From: Bacteroidota bacterium
GTDB taxonomy: Bacteria > Bacteroidota > Bacteroidia > B-17B0 > Aurantibacillaceae
Direction of reading: 5' to 3'
DNA: 15,146 nt
Assembly: GCA_025359355.1 (NCBI GenBank)
Contig: JANYGR010000025.1
Coordinates: forward strand, 1 to 15,146
The first letter of the stretch is position 1. Each line of letters starts with the position of its first letter. This document shows positions 8,415 through 15,073 of this stretch, piece by piece. Under the pieces are notes generated by a model. It saw nothing but the letters and a program-made list of their open reading frames with translations. It had not been told where the DNA came from and did not search any database. A program made the translations under genes and the position numbers.

Positions 8415-8587
8415 ACTTTGGAAGAGTTTTTGAAACATATCATTTTAAATAAGTTCATTATGGTTTTAGTTATTTCACTTGATAAATATTTAGCCTGTAG
8501 TCTCGAACTTTTAGCCAACTCCAAAGCAGTAGCAATGCTTCTGAATTTTAAATTTACGAAATATGTTTTAATTAATAAGGATGTCAA
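8411..8587 (-). CDS. Possible small protein upstream of the lipoprotein
   Basis: On the minus strand an open frame from a TTG at 8587-8585 reads 58 codons to a TGA at 8413-8411. Its centre (SIATALELAKSSRLQAKYLS) has an amphipathic-helix pattern that looks like real coding sequence rather than noise. Its stop overlaps the lipoprotein ATG as ATGA, which would allow translational coupling. Against it, there is no ATG until near the end, and the TTG lies inside the TAnnTTTG box that could drive the lipoprotein. It may be the remnant of a larger gene cut off by the REP at 8604. No family is recognised. Confidence 0.25.
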   Translation of the reverse strand: MTSLLIKTYFVNLKFRSIATALELAKSSRLQAKYLSSEITKTIMNLFKMICFKNSSKV

Positions 8588-8603
8588 ATATATAATTTCT
8601 TAG

Positions 8604-8626
8604 GCCACGGACTACAAGTCCGCGAC
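8604..8626 (-). repeat. REP palindrome 6
   Basis: On the minus strand the 5' arm GTCGCGGACT and TGT loop are perfect, the 3' arm differs at one base (AGTCCGTGGC), and the CGTT flank is present at 8630-8627. Confidence 0.9.
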
Positions 8627-8659
8627 AACGGGATATCAAGGACAGATAACGGAATACGC

Positions 8660-8848
8660 GTGATGCTTTATATGACGCTAATTCTTGCTATTCTTATAAT
8701 AGCGTATAAAAAAATTAATAATTTAAAAGGGTATAAAATACCAAAACTAAAGTTTGCTAATGAATTAGAAGCAGATATAATAAAAGAAATTGTAATATTA
8801 TGTGGCGGACAACCTTTAAAAATGAAACATCTATTTAATGACTCTTAA
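8660..8848 (+). CDS. Doubtful small ORF with a hydrophobic N-terminus
   Basis: This is 62 codons from GTG 8660, or 61 from ATG 8663. Residues 1-16 (MMLYMTLILAILIIAY) could be a membrane anchor, followed by a basic segment and a charged tail. It fills the space between REPs 6 and 7 almost exactly. There is no ribosome binding site or convincing promoter, and I recognise no relative. It may be a real single-pass small protein or chance. Confidence 0.25.
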   Translation: MMLYMTLILAILIIAYKKINNLKGYKIPKLKFANELEADIIKEIVILCGGQPLKMKHLFNDS

Positions 8849-8858
8849 GGTTTCGAAC

Positions 8859-8881
8859 ACTAATGACTACAAGTCCGCGAC
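8859..8881 (-). repeat. REP palindrome 7 (3' arm lost)
   Basis: On the minus strand the 5' arm GTCGCGGACT, TGT loop and CGTT flank (8885-8882) are perfect, but the 3' arm matches at only 5 of 10 positions. It marks the right end of the REP-rich island. Confidence 0.75.
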
Positions 8882-8939
8882 AACGGGTGTTGCTTTTGCA
8901 AATGTATTGGCGTTAAATTTTTTTATACAAAGTTATCGC

Positions 8940-9542
8940 TTATTGGGTTGTAGTCAGCCTTTCTTGATTTTTCTTAAATAGTTCTTTAATTATTTCAGAG
9001 AATAGATTTGTTAATTGGTATTTGAATGTTTGTAGATTTATTTCATTATTGTAATATTCTATAGGAAATTCAAATTCCAACATTTTGTTATTATTTATAA
9101 TAAAGTATTTATCTGTTATTTGAATTAGTTCTTTATTCGAGTTTTGTTTGACAGTTAAAATCTCCTTTTCCATTTCATTATAATGGGCTTTGATAAAGTC
9201 TTTCACGATTTTTCCTTGAACTTCTTGCGTCTTGAAATAACCATGATTATCAAGCCTTTTAATGTAGAAATTATTGGTCTTTGAGAATAAAAAGAAAATT
9301 TCAAACGGATTGTTGTCACAAGGTATTAGTGTTGTATCTGAGTCCGTAATTGTAGCTCCATAATATATAACTGACTTTACAATAACAAGATTTGTCTTAT
9401 CTATTTTTAAATTTTTAATTTCGATTTGAACTAAACTGTCTATGTCGGTGTATTTGAACTTTGGTGATATTTTTCCTGACACTTGCCCAAATGATATATT
9501 TGTTAACAAATACGAAAGTAAAAAGAGAATATTGAGTTTCAT
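8940..9542 (-). CDS. Secreted protein of unknown function
   Basis: A start at ATG 9542-9540 gives 200 residues opening with a clean Sec signal peptide (MKLNILFLLSYLLTNISFGQ) and no lipobox, so the mature protein is probably periplasmic or secreted. A longer frame from GTG 9578 would overlap the stop of the upstream FKBP gene and spoil the signal peptide. The mature part has alternating beta-prone and Lys/Glu-rich helical segments and ends in a charged helix (LFSEIIKELFKKNQE). I recognise no domain. It follows the FKBP lipoprotein gene after 32 bp on the same strand and is probably co-transcribed. This suggests, but does not show, a link to envelope protein folding. Confidence 0.7.
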   Translation of the reverse strand: MKLNILFLLSYLLTNISFGQVSGKISPKFKYTDIDSLVQIEIKNLKIDKTNLVIVKSVIYYGATITDSDTTLIPCDNNPFEIFFLFSKTNNFYIKRLDNHGYFKTQEVQGKIVKDFIKAHYNEMEKEILTVKQNSNKELIQITDKYFIINNNKMLEFEFPIEYYNNEINLQTFKYQLTNLFSEIIKELFKKNQERLTTTQ

Positions 9543-9574
9543 TGAAGTCATCTTAAATTTATTGCTAACGCTTA

Positions 9575-10021
9575 TCACTGTAACGTAATATCAAAGATTA
9601 ACACAGAATTTGCAGGAACACTTCCGCTTGCTTGTGCACCGTAGCCTAGAGCTGATGGAATTAATAAAATTCCTTTTCCTCCGCCTTTTTTAAAATAAGG
9701 AATACCTTCTTGCCATCCCTGTATCACAGAGCTTAAACTAATACTTAATCCAGAGGCACTGCTTTGATCGAAGGTGCTTCCGCTTGTAAAGTAGCCTTTA
9801 TAAATAACATTAACGGTTGAGTTAGCTGCTGGATTTGCGCCTGTACCAACTGTTTTAATCACATAATACAAACCAGAACCCGTAGCAGTGGCATTTAATT
9901 GATGGTCGGAAATGTATTGCTTAATAATACCATCATCAACCGCTGCCTGGTTAACCGTAGGTGTTTTTTTACATGATACAGATAGTATAATTATTAGTAA
10001 GAGTGCTAAGCTATTTTTCAT
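9575..10021 (-). CDS. FKBP-type peptidyl-prolyl cis-trans isomerase, lipoprotein
   Basis: The enzyme catalyses cis-trans isomerisation of X-Pro bonds and assists folding of envelope proteins. Residues 1-17 are a lipoprotein signal ending LSVSC (lipid-modified Cys17), which places it in the periplasm on a membrane. A short helical linker leads to a single FKBP domain from about residue 48. Its signature segments are VNVIYKGYFTSGSTFDQS, VIQGWQEGIPYFKKGGG, ALGYGAQASG and PANSVLIFDITL. At 148 residues it is a typical one-domain member with no dimerisation domain. It is probably the first gene of a pair with the secreted protein downstream. A weak -7-like box (TACGTTTA, minus strand 10064-10057) lies about 40 bp upstream. 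Confidence 0.93.
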   Translation of the reverse strand: MKNSLALLLIIILSVSCKKTPTVNQAAVDDGIIKQYISDHQLNATATGSGLYYVIKTVGTGANPAANSTVNVIYKGYFTSGSTFDQSSASGLSISLSSVIQGWQEGIPYFKKGGGKGILLIPSALGYGAQASGSVPANSVLIFDITLQ

Positions 10022-10094
10022 TTTTGTTATATTTAATAGATTCTAATGCATTTTAATAAACGTACTCATACGTTGGTAATTGTGCGGTGGCTGT

Positions 10095-10235
10095 GGACGA
10101 ACGGAGCGAAATTTTGTTTTTATTGCAAATAGTGCGTAGGTTTTTCGCGCGTGTAAAAACAAAATATGGCGTTCGTCCTTGACTTTTGATTCTTTTGGTC
10201 AAGCAAAAGAAAATAAAAAAAGAAATCCATTGTTT
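10095..10235. repeat. Copy 2 of the dispersed stem-loop element
   Basis: It lies between the halogenase-like gene and the FKBP gene. A long imperfect inverted repeat pairs GGACGAACG (10095-10103) with CGTTCGTCC (10170-10178) and ATTTTGTTTTTA (10111-10122) with TAAAAACAAAAT (10154-10165). Next to it, CTTGAC (10178-10183) pairs with GTCAAG (10198-10203) around a 14-nt loop, the counterpart of 361-386. An A/T-rich tail follows. It may act as a terminator for the halogenase-like transcript or as a mobile non-autonomous repeat. A short open frame across it is not a credible gene. Confidence 0.6.
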
Positions 10236-10264
10236 TGTTAATGATGCCGTCATTTTAACAAGCC

Positions 10265-11956
10265 TTAAGCTTCAATCATCTCTTCGTTATAAAACCAAGT
10301 TTTTGCAACGTCGGCTTGTATAGCAGAATCTACCAATAAACCATTCGCATGATCTTCTTCCTTGTATGGAATTTTCAAATCCATAACATACGGATCTACT
10401 TTAATATCTAAAGCAGTTCCATTTACTTGATGGCTCACTAAGCGGAATACTTCTGCTGCCACGTTCTCTAAAACACCCATGTTTTCAGCTACTACAGCAA
10501 CAATGTTTGTTAAGCCATGCATGGTATCGATACCTCTTTGGAATTTTTTCAAGTAATCCAAATCTAATGGATCGATGTAACGGTTATTGAATGTTTTGTT
10601 TTCGTGTGGTAACCAATCTAAAAATAAATCTTGTACTGCCTTATTTAATCTGCCGAATTTACGCCCTAAACTTTTTTCAGAAACAAATAAATCCTTTAAT
10701 ACTTTCAAATCCGTAAAGCCATGATTGGTAAATAATAAACACGGCACCGACCAGTATATAGCCCAATCCCAAAATATTTTCACTACCATAATTTGAGCGC
10801 TACCCATTAATTTATATTTATCTTGATAAATAGGTAGCCAGCTTGTAAACCACGACAAATGCGTTTGTTCGTAGATTTGTGCTCGTACCGAAATGTCTTC
10901 ACCTTTTTTGTCTCTTAAAATTAAATCACTTAACCAAGTATTATTTAAGGAAATAAAATCACTGCCAGGCGAATAGAACGGATCTAAAAACGCACCGGCT
11001 TCGCCTGTTACAGCCCATCTGTCAGCCGAATAGATACGGCCACTATCGTGTGCGAAATGTTTTAAAATTCTGAAATCCATTAAGTCTTCTTTCGGAGGAC
11101 ACACATGCTTCAATGCTTGAGGCTCATGTTTTTCGATCCATTTCAGTGCTTTTTCGTAAGTATTGATTGTTTCAAATGGATGGATGTCTTCATCAGCAAC
11201 AATACCTATACTCGTATTTTTTGAGCCCAATGGAATGATCCACAACCAGTAACCCTTATCTATTAAATGTACTGTACTCAGGTAACGTAATTTTGGTGCT
11301 AAAAATGTTTTCCATTTTTCATTGGTACTCCAGTCATCAATATCAATCACACCTTTTACTCTAAACCATACTGCATTTACATTATGTGGTGCCTCTTTGG
11401 CAAAGCCCAATTTACGCTTCAATAAGCTAATACGGCTCGTTGCATCAACAACCCATTTGCCTATTGCTTTTTTATCTTCACGTTCGTGAGCATAAATTAC
11501 TTCATGTAAACCTTCATCATTAATTTTAAAATTAACGTCTTTGGCACGAGCGGCTAAAATAAAATCGGTGCCTAAGGATTTAGTATATTTTTCTAAATAA
11601 TTTTCAAAGGTACCTCTGTCTAATTGATGACTTGGCACGGGCAGTTTCAAGCGTGGTCCTAATTCAACACGATTGGATAATTCATCTTTTTTTCCATCTG
11701 TAAAAAAAAATCTCAAACCGTGTTTTGGCAATTCAAATTCTTCCAAATAATCTTTCAAGCCCAATACTTCTCTGTAATAATGTGTGGCTAATTCAACCGT
11801 AGACTCGCCTACTTTGTGAGCGCCTATTGGAGCTGCTTTATCTCTGCTTTCTAATATTAAAATAGAAACATCAGGGTTTGCTTGTTTTAGTTGAATGGAT
11901 AGTGTTAATCCTGCTAAACCGCCACCGGCAATAATTACGTCGTATTGTTTTTGCAT
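10265..11956 (-). CDS. Flavin-dependent halogenase-like oxidoreductase
   Basis: This 563-residue FAD protein belongs to the tryptophan-halogenase/FAD-monooxygenase superfamily. The Rossmann motif GGGLAG (11-16) binds FAD. GEST (50-53) is typical of halogenases. WLWIIP (237-242) fits the WxWxIP signature that separates flavin halogenases from ordinary monooxygenases. GEAGAFLDPFYSPGSDFIS (from residue 318) contacts the flavin. A helical C-terminal part follows. Halogenases use reduced FAD, oxygen and halide to chlorinate or brominate aromatic substrates, and need a flavin reductase, which is not in this window. The substrate cannot be read from the sequence, and some Bacteroidota relatives may be non-halogenating oxidoreductases. 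It stands alone between non-coding regions, so no pathway is implied by neighbours. Confidence 0.8.
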   Translation of the reverse strand: MQKQYDVIIAGGGLAGLTLSIQLKQANPDVSILILESRDKAAPIGAHKVGESTVELATHYYREVLGLKDYLEEFELPKHGLRFFFTDGKKDELSNRVELGPRLKLPVPSHQLDRGTFENYLEKYTKSLGTDFILAARAKDVNFKINDEGLHEVIYAHEREDKKAIGKWVVDATSRISLLKRKLGFAKEAPHNVNAVWFRVKGVIDIDDWSTNEKWKTFLAPKLRYLSTVHLIDKGYWLWIIPLGSKNTSIGIVADEDIHPFETINTYEKALKWIEKHEPQALKHVCPPKEDLMDFRILKHFAHDSGRIYSADRWAVTGEAGAFLDPFYSPGSDFISLNNTWLSDLILRDKKGEDISVRAQIYEQTHLSWFTSWLPIYQDKYKLMGSAQIMVVKIFWDWAIYWSVPCLLFTNHGFTDLKVLKDLFVSEKSLGRKFGRLNKAVQDLFLDWLPHENKTFNNRYIDPLDLDYLKKFQRGIDTMHGLTNIVAVVAENMGVLENVAAEVFRLVSHQVNGTALDIKVDPYVMDLKIPYKEEDHANGLLVDSAIQADVAKTWFYNEEMIEA

Positions 11957-11978
11957 GAGTTTTTGTTTTGTCTATTAA

Positions 11979-11986
11979 CAAAAATA
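11979..11986 (-). promoter_or_regulatory. Bacteroidota -7 box for the halogenase-like gene
   Basis: On the minus strand TATTTTTG matches TAnnTTTG exactly, 22 bp before the ATG. This would give a leader of roughly 15-19 nt. No TTG is seen at -33. Confidence 0.4.
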
Positions 11987-12136
11987 CAAAGTTTATTGAT
12001 TAAAACACGACTATTCGGAAAGACTTTTTGCTCAATAAATCTGTACGTTTTTTTAAATAATGCCATATAAATAAAACCATTAACCGTCTGCTAGGTAACG
12101 TTCACCGACTATGACGTAAATCCCGCCTAATAGCTA

Positions 12137-12167
12137 TTGTTTAACAGGTATAACAACTATACTTTTA
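12137..12167 (+). promoter_or_regulatory. Promoter of the liaF-like/lytS/lytTR operon
   Basis: TTG (12137-12139) is followed after 20 bp by TACTTTTA (12160-12167), a 7-of-8 match to TAnnTTTG. The spacing fits the -33/-7 arrangement of Bacteroidota promoters. The predicted leader before the ATG at 12190 is about 18 nt. Confidence 0.5.
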
Positions 12168-12189
12168 CAAAAAAATACAACAACTCAAC

Positions 12190-12990
12190 ATGGAAAATAT
12201 AACTAACTCCTCAGATTCAGAACAAAACACAATTTGGACTAACATGGAAAAAAGTCATCGTCGTGGAAAAATTGCAGGCGGCATTTTTATTGTCATCATT
12301 GGCTCTTTGTTTTTAGCAAGAGAATTAGGTGCTACTTTACCCGAATGGTTATTCACTTGGAAAACATTTTTAATTGGTATTGGTATAACGATTGGTATCA
12401 AACATAACTTTAAGAATGCCATGTGGTTTTTCTTAATACTAATTGGCGGTACATTTTTATTAGGCGATCTATACCCTGATATGATTATTAAACGAGTGAT
12501 GTGGCCGATTTTAATTATTGTAGTTGGTGTGTTTACCATATTAAAACCTCGTCGTAAACACAGAAATATTTTTTTTAAACACGATCGTCGTGGTCATTGG
12601 CAAGGCCGTGCCGATAATAGCTGTTATAAAAACAATGTAGTTGCTACTGATGAAGATCATATTGATTCTACCACGTTTTTTGGAGCCGTAGGAAAAAAAA
12701 TTATTTCAAAAAACTTTAAAGGAGGCGATATTGTAATTGTATTTGCTGGCAACGAACTTAATTTAATGCAAGCTGATTTGGCTGATGGAGCAACATTAGA
12801 GATAACAACGGTATTTGGAGGTGCGAAAATTTTAGCTCCTGCTAATTGGGAAATTAAATCAGAAATAGTATGTGTATGCGGAAGTGTAGAAGATAAAAGA
12901 CCAATTATGCAAGGTGGGCACGAACCTTCTAAAATATTGATCTTAAGGGGAACTGTATTTTGTGGAGGTATTGAAATAAAAAGTTATTAA
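12190..12990 (+). CDS. LiaF-like membrane protein (LiaF C-terminal domain)
   Basis: This 266-residue protein has four predicted membrane helices at about 27-48, 54-72, 77-94 and 103-120, then a basic linker. The C-terminal half is a beta-helix-like LiaF domain. Its repeated phrases are FFGAVGKKIISKNFKGGDI, VFAGNELNLMQADL, TTVFGGAKILAPANWEIKSE and TVFCGGIEIKSY. In Firmicutes LiaF holds the LiaRS two-component system inactive until cell-envelope stress. Here the gene heads an apparent operon with a histidine kinase and response regulator, so an analogous sensing or inhibitory role is a reasonable inference, not shown. Two phrases where relatives have FGG carry variants (VFAGNE, CVCGSV). The ATG at 12190 fits the promoter at 12137-12167; the next Met (residue 19) would also keep all helices. 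Confidence 0.85.
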   Translation: MENITNSSDSEQNTIWTNMEKSHRRGKIAGGIFIVIIGSLFLARELGATLPEWLFTWKTFLIGIGITIGIKHNFKNAMWFFLILIGGTFLLGDLYPDMIIKRVMWPILIIVVGVFTILKPRRKHRNIFFKHDRRGHWQGRADNSCYKNNVVATDEDHIDSTTFFGAVGKKIISKNFKGGDIVIVFAGNELNLMQADLADGATLEITTVFGGAKILAPANWEIKSEIVCVCGSVEDKRPIMQGGHEPSKILILRGTVFCGGIEIKSY

Positions 12991-13030
12991 TTAAAAAACT
13001 AAAATATTAATCTATTAAATTTAAATTATT

Positions 13031-13378
13031 ATGCAAAATTATTTAGCAAAACTGATATTTAATATCAATATCGAAAACGGATCTGATGTTTCTCAATTTG
13101 ATGAACAAGTGCGCTTGGTATCATCGACTAATTTAGAAAATGCTTTTCATAAAGCACGAACCATTGGTAAGCAAGAAGAAGAAACTTTTTTAAATACGCA
13201 GAATAATCCAGTACATTGGAAATTCATTGATGTGATTGATGTTTATCCTTTAGATACGCTTAAAGATGGGGAACAAGTGTTTTCATTAACTCACGAAAAA
13301 GAAGATACACATTCATTCATAAATTATATTCGTCAAAAAGCAATGGCTATTCAAACAAAAAACTTAACTTTTGCCTAG
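13031..13378 (+). CDS. DUF4288 domain protein
   Basis: This 115-residue cytoplasmic protein has the features of DUF4288: an opening YLAKLIFNI, then FDEQVRLV, a helix FHKARTIGKQEEETF, and WKFIDVIDVYPL. There is no signal peptide or membrane segment. The biochemical role of the family is unknown to me. It lies 40 bp after the LiaF-like gene and 5 bp before the kinase start, so it is almost certainly in the same operon. That makes an accessory role in the same signalling circuit plausible but untested. Confidence 0.8.
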   Translation: MQNYLAKLIFNINIENGSDVSQFDEQVRLVSSTNLENAFHKARTIGKQEEETFLNTQNNPVHWKFIDVIDVYPLDTLKDGEQVFSLTHEKEDTHSFINYIRQKAMAIQTKNLTFA

Positions 13379-13383
13379 CTTAT

Positions 13384-14430
13384 TTGAAAATTAAATCAAC
13401 ATATTCTTTAAAAAAGATTATCCTGCTGCTTCCTATTTGGTGGCTGTTTTGGACAATTATGCAAATTTTTGTCCTACACCGTTTAGGAATACCTTGGAAC
13501 ATCGCCTTAGTTGATGGCTTTGTTTCAAATGCGTTATTATCAATACTTGTATTAAGTGTTGTTATATTTTATCGATATTATCAGCCGGGAACAAGCAATC
13601 GGATGCTTCGTCTTTTTCATGGATTGGCAGTGACAATTTTATATACTATCTTATTGAATTGGCTCTTTCATTTTTTATTTTCAGCAAATGTGGAATACCT
13701 TTCTTTTGTAGAAAAATCAATGCCTATTCGTTCTATGTATGCATTTTTAATGGTGGCATTTATATCGGTTTTAAATTGGGTGTTGTCACAAATGGAAGAA
13801 AAACAAGCACAAGATCAACGCAAAGCAGAAACAGATCAAATAGCCATCGAAGTAGAGTTGGTAAGACTTAGACAACAATTGCAACCGCATTTTTTATTTA
13901 ACAGTTTAAATTCTATCAGTGCATTAGCAGGTTCCAGACCAAATGAGGCTCGTGAGATGATCCAAAAATTATCTGATTTTTTGAGAGGAACTTTAAAAAA
14001 AGAGGAACAAAAAACAGTGACGTTGAAAGAAGAATTAGAGCATTTGAATTTATACCTTGATATAGAAAAAGTACGTTTTGGTTATCGTTTACAAACGAAA
14101 TTAAACATTGATGAAAAGACCTTGTCTTTAAAGCTACCACCGTTGTTAATACAACCTATCGTTGAAAATGCCATTAAATTTGGACTATACGACACGATTG
14201 ATGCGATCACTATTAGTATAGATGCAATTGTTGAAAATAACTTATTATGTATTTCTGTGAAAAACCCTTATGATTCAGAAACCTTGAAAGCTAATGAAGG
14301 CTTAGGTTTTGGATTGACTTCCATACAGAGACGATTACAGTTATTGTATGCGCGTAACGATTTAATGTTTACAGAAAAAAAAGAAAATATATTTACTGCC
14401 ACTTTAAAAATTCCTCAACAGCTTTTGTAA
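13384..14430 (+). CDS. LytS/YehU-type sensor histidine kinase
   Basis: This is a membrane kinase of 348 residues that should phosphorylate the adjacent LytTR regulator. Four predicted helices lie near 11-31, 46-65, 76-98 and 115-137, followed by a coiled coil (about 138-168). The His_kinase domain carries phospho-acceptor His169 in QPHFLFNSLNSI, the N box IVENAIKFG (Asn262) and the ATP-lid motif GLGFG (306-310). There is no separate extracytoplasmic sensor domain, so sensing is probably intramembrane or through a partner such as the LiaF-like protein. The start is a TTG five bases after the preceding stop. No ATG or GTG lies upstream in frame, and the first internal ATG (residue 26) would cut off the first helix. 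It is followed by the regulator gene after 1 bp. Confidence 0.93.
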   Translation: MKIKSTYSLKKIILLLPIWWLFWTIMQIFVLHRLGIPWNIALVDGFVSNALLSILVLSVVIFYRYYQPGTSNRMLRLFHGLAVTILYTILLNWLFHFLFSANVEYLSFVEKSMPIRSMYAFLMVAFISVLNWVLSQMEEKQAQDQRKAETDQIAIEVELVRLRQQLQPHFLFNSLNSISALAGSRPNEAREMIQKLSDFLRGTLKKEEQKTVTLKEELEHLNLYLDIEKVRFGYRLQTKLNIDEKTLSLKLPPLLIQPIVENAIKFGLYDTIDAITISIDAIVENNLLCISVKNPYDSETLKANEGLGFGLTSIQRRLQLLYARNDLMFTEKKENIFTATLKIPQQLL

Positions 14431-14431
14431 T

Positions 14432-15073
14432 ATGCAAAAAATCATCATCATCGACGACGAGCCATTGGCCAGAAGCCTTATTGTAGAATACCTACAACAC
14501 CATCCTTCTATTCAAATAGTAGCAGAATGCGATAATGGATTTCAAGGCGTTAAAGCCATTGCACAACATAAACCAGATCTTATTTTTTTGGATATACAAA
14601 TGCCAAAAATTAATGGATTTGAAATGCTTGAATTACTGGATACAGCACCTTCTGTTATTTTCACCACTGCGTTTGACGAATATGCAATTAAAGCTTTTGA
14701 GACTAACGCTATTGATTATCTTCTGAAACCCTTTAGTAAAGAGCGTTTTGATAGTGCTGTTGAAAAATGGATGTCTAAAACTTTAAATTCAAGTGCTGAT
14801 ACAATTCATATTACTCGTTTAGAAAATACACCTAAGCAACCAGATGAAAAAAACAGGATTGTAGTAAAAAATGGAAGTGATATACGGATAGTGCCTGTTA
14901 GTGAGCTTTTCTACATTGAAGCTTATGATGATTATGTGAAATTATTTACAAAAGATTCTTATTTTCTTAAAAAGAAAACTATGAATTATTATGAAGAGGT
15001 GTTAGATAGTTCTCAGTTTTTCAGAACCCATCGTTCCTTTATTATCAACCTTCAGCAGCTTACTAAAATTTAA
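14432..15073 (+). CDS. LytTR response regulator, truncated in its DNA-binding domain
   Basis: The receiver domain has the acidic pair Asp8/Asp9, phospho-acceptor Asp54 in FLDIQMPK, and Lys99 in LLKPF. A linker leads to a LytTR DNA-binding domain from about residue 141 (NRIVVKNGSDIRI, LFYIEAYDDYVKLF, FFRTHRSFIINLQQL). The frame stops at TAA 15071-15073 after 213 residues, about 30-40 short of related regulators. The missing part holds the last beta strands and the conserved KxIPxSR segment. Homologous sequence continues in the same frame after the stop, so this is a nonsense-truncated gene rather than a naturally short one. The kinase phosphorylation site is intact, but DNA binding is probably impaired. 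Confidence 0.9.
   Translation: MQKIIIIDDEPLARSLIVEYLQHHPSIQIVAECDNGFQGVKAIAQHKPDLIFLDIQMPKINGFEMLELLDTAPSVIFTTAFDEYAIKAFETNAIDYLLKPFSKERFDSAVEKWMSKTLNSSADTIHITRLENTPKQPDEKNRIVVKNGSDIRIVPVSELFYIEAYDDYVKLFTKDSYFLKKKTMNYYEEVLDSSQFFRTHRSFIINLQQLTKI

Noticed and set aside
8418..8603. Plus-strand open frame of 61 codons
   Set aside because: It is antisense to the lipoprotein start and to the more coding-like minus-strand frame, and it ends inside REP flanking sequence.
6824..8885. The repeat series as a CRISPR array
   Set aside because: Copies are palindromic, in both orientations, irregularly spaced (about 20 to 850 bp) and separated by genes; no cas genes are present.
9543..9578. Longer start (GTG 9578) for the secreted protein gene at 8940-9542
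   Set aside because: It would overlap the FKBP stop codon and add a polar stretch before the signal peptide. ATG 9542 gives a standard signal peptide.
10053..10253. Minus-strand open frame of 66 codons between the halogenase-like and FKBP genes
   Set aside because: It runs straight through the long inverted repeat and the shared stem-loop. Its composition is that of the repeat, not of a protein.
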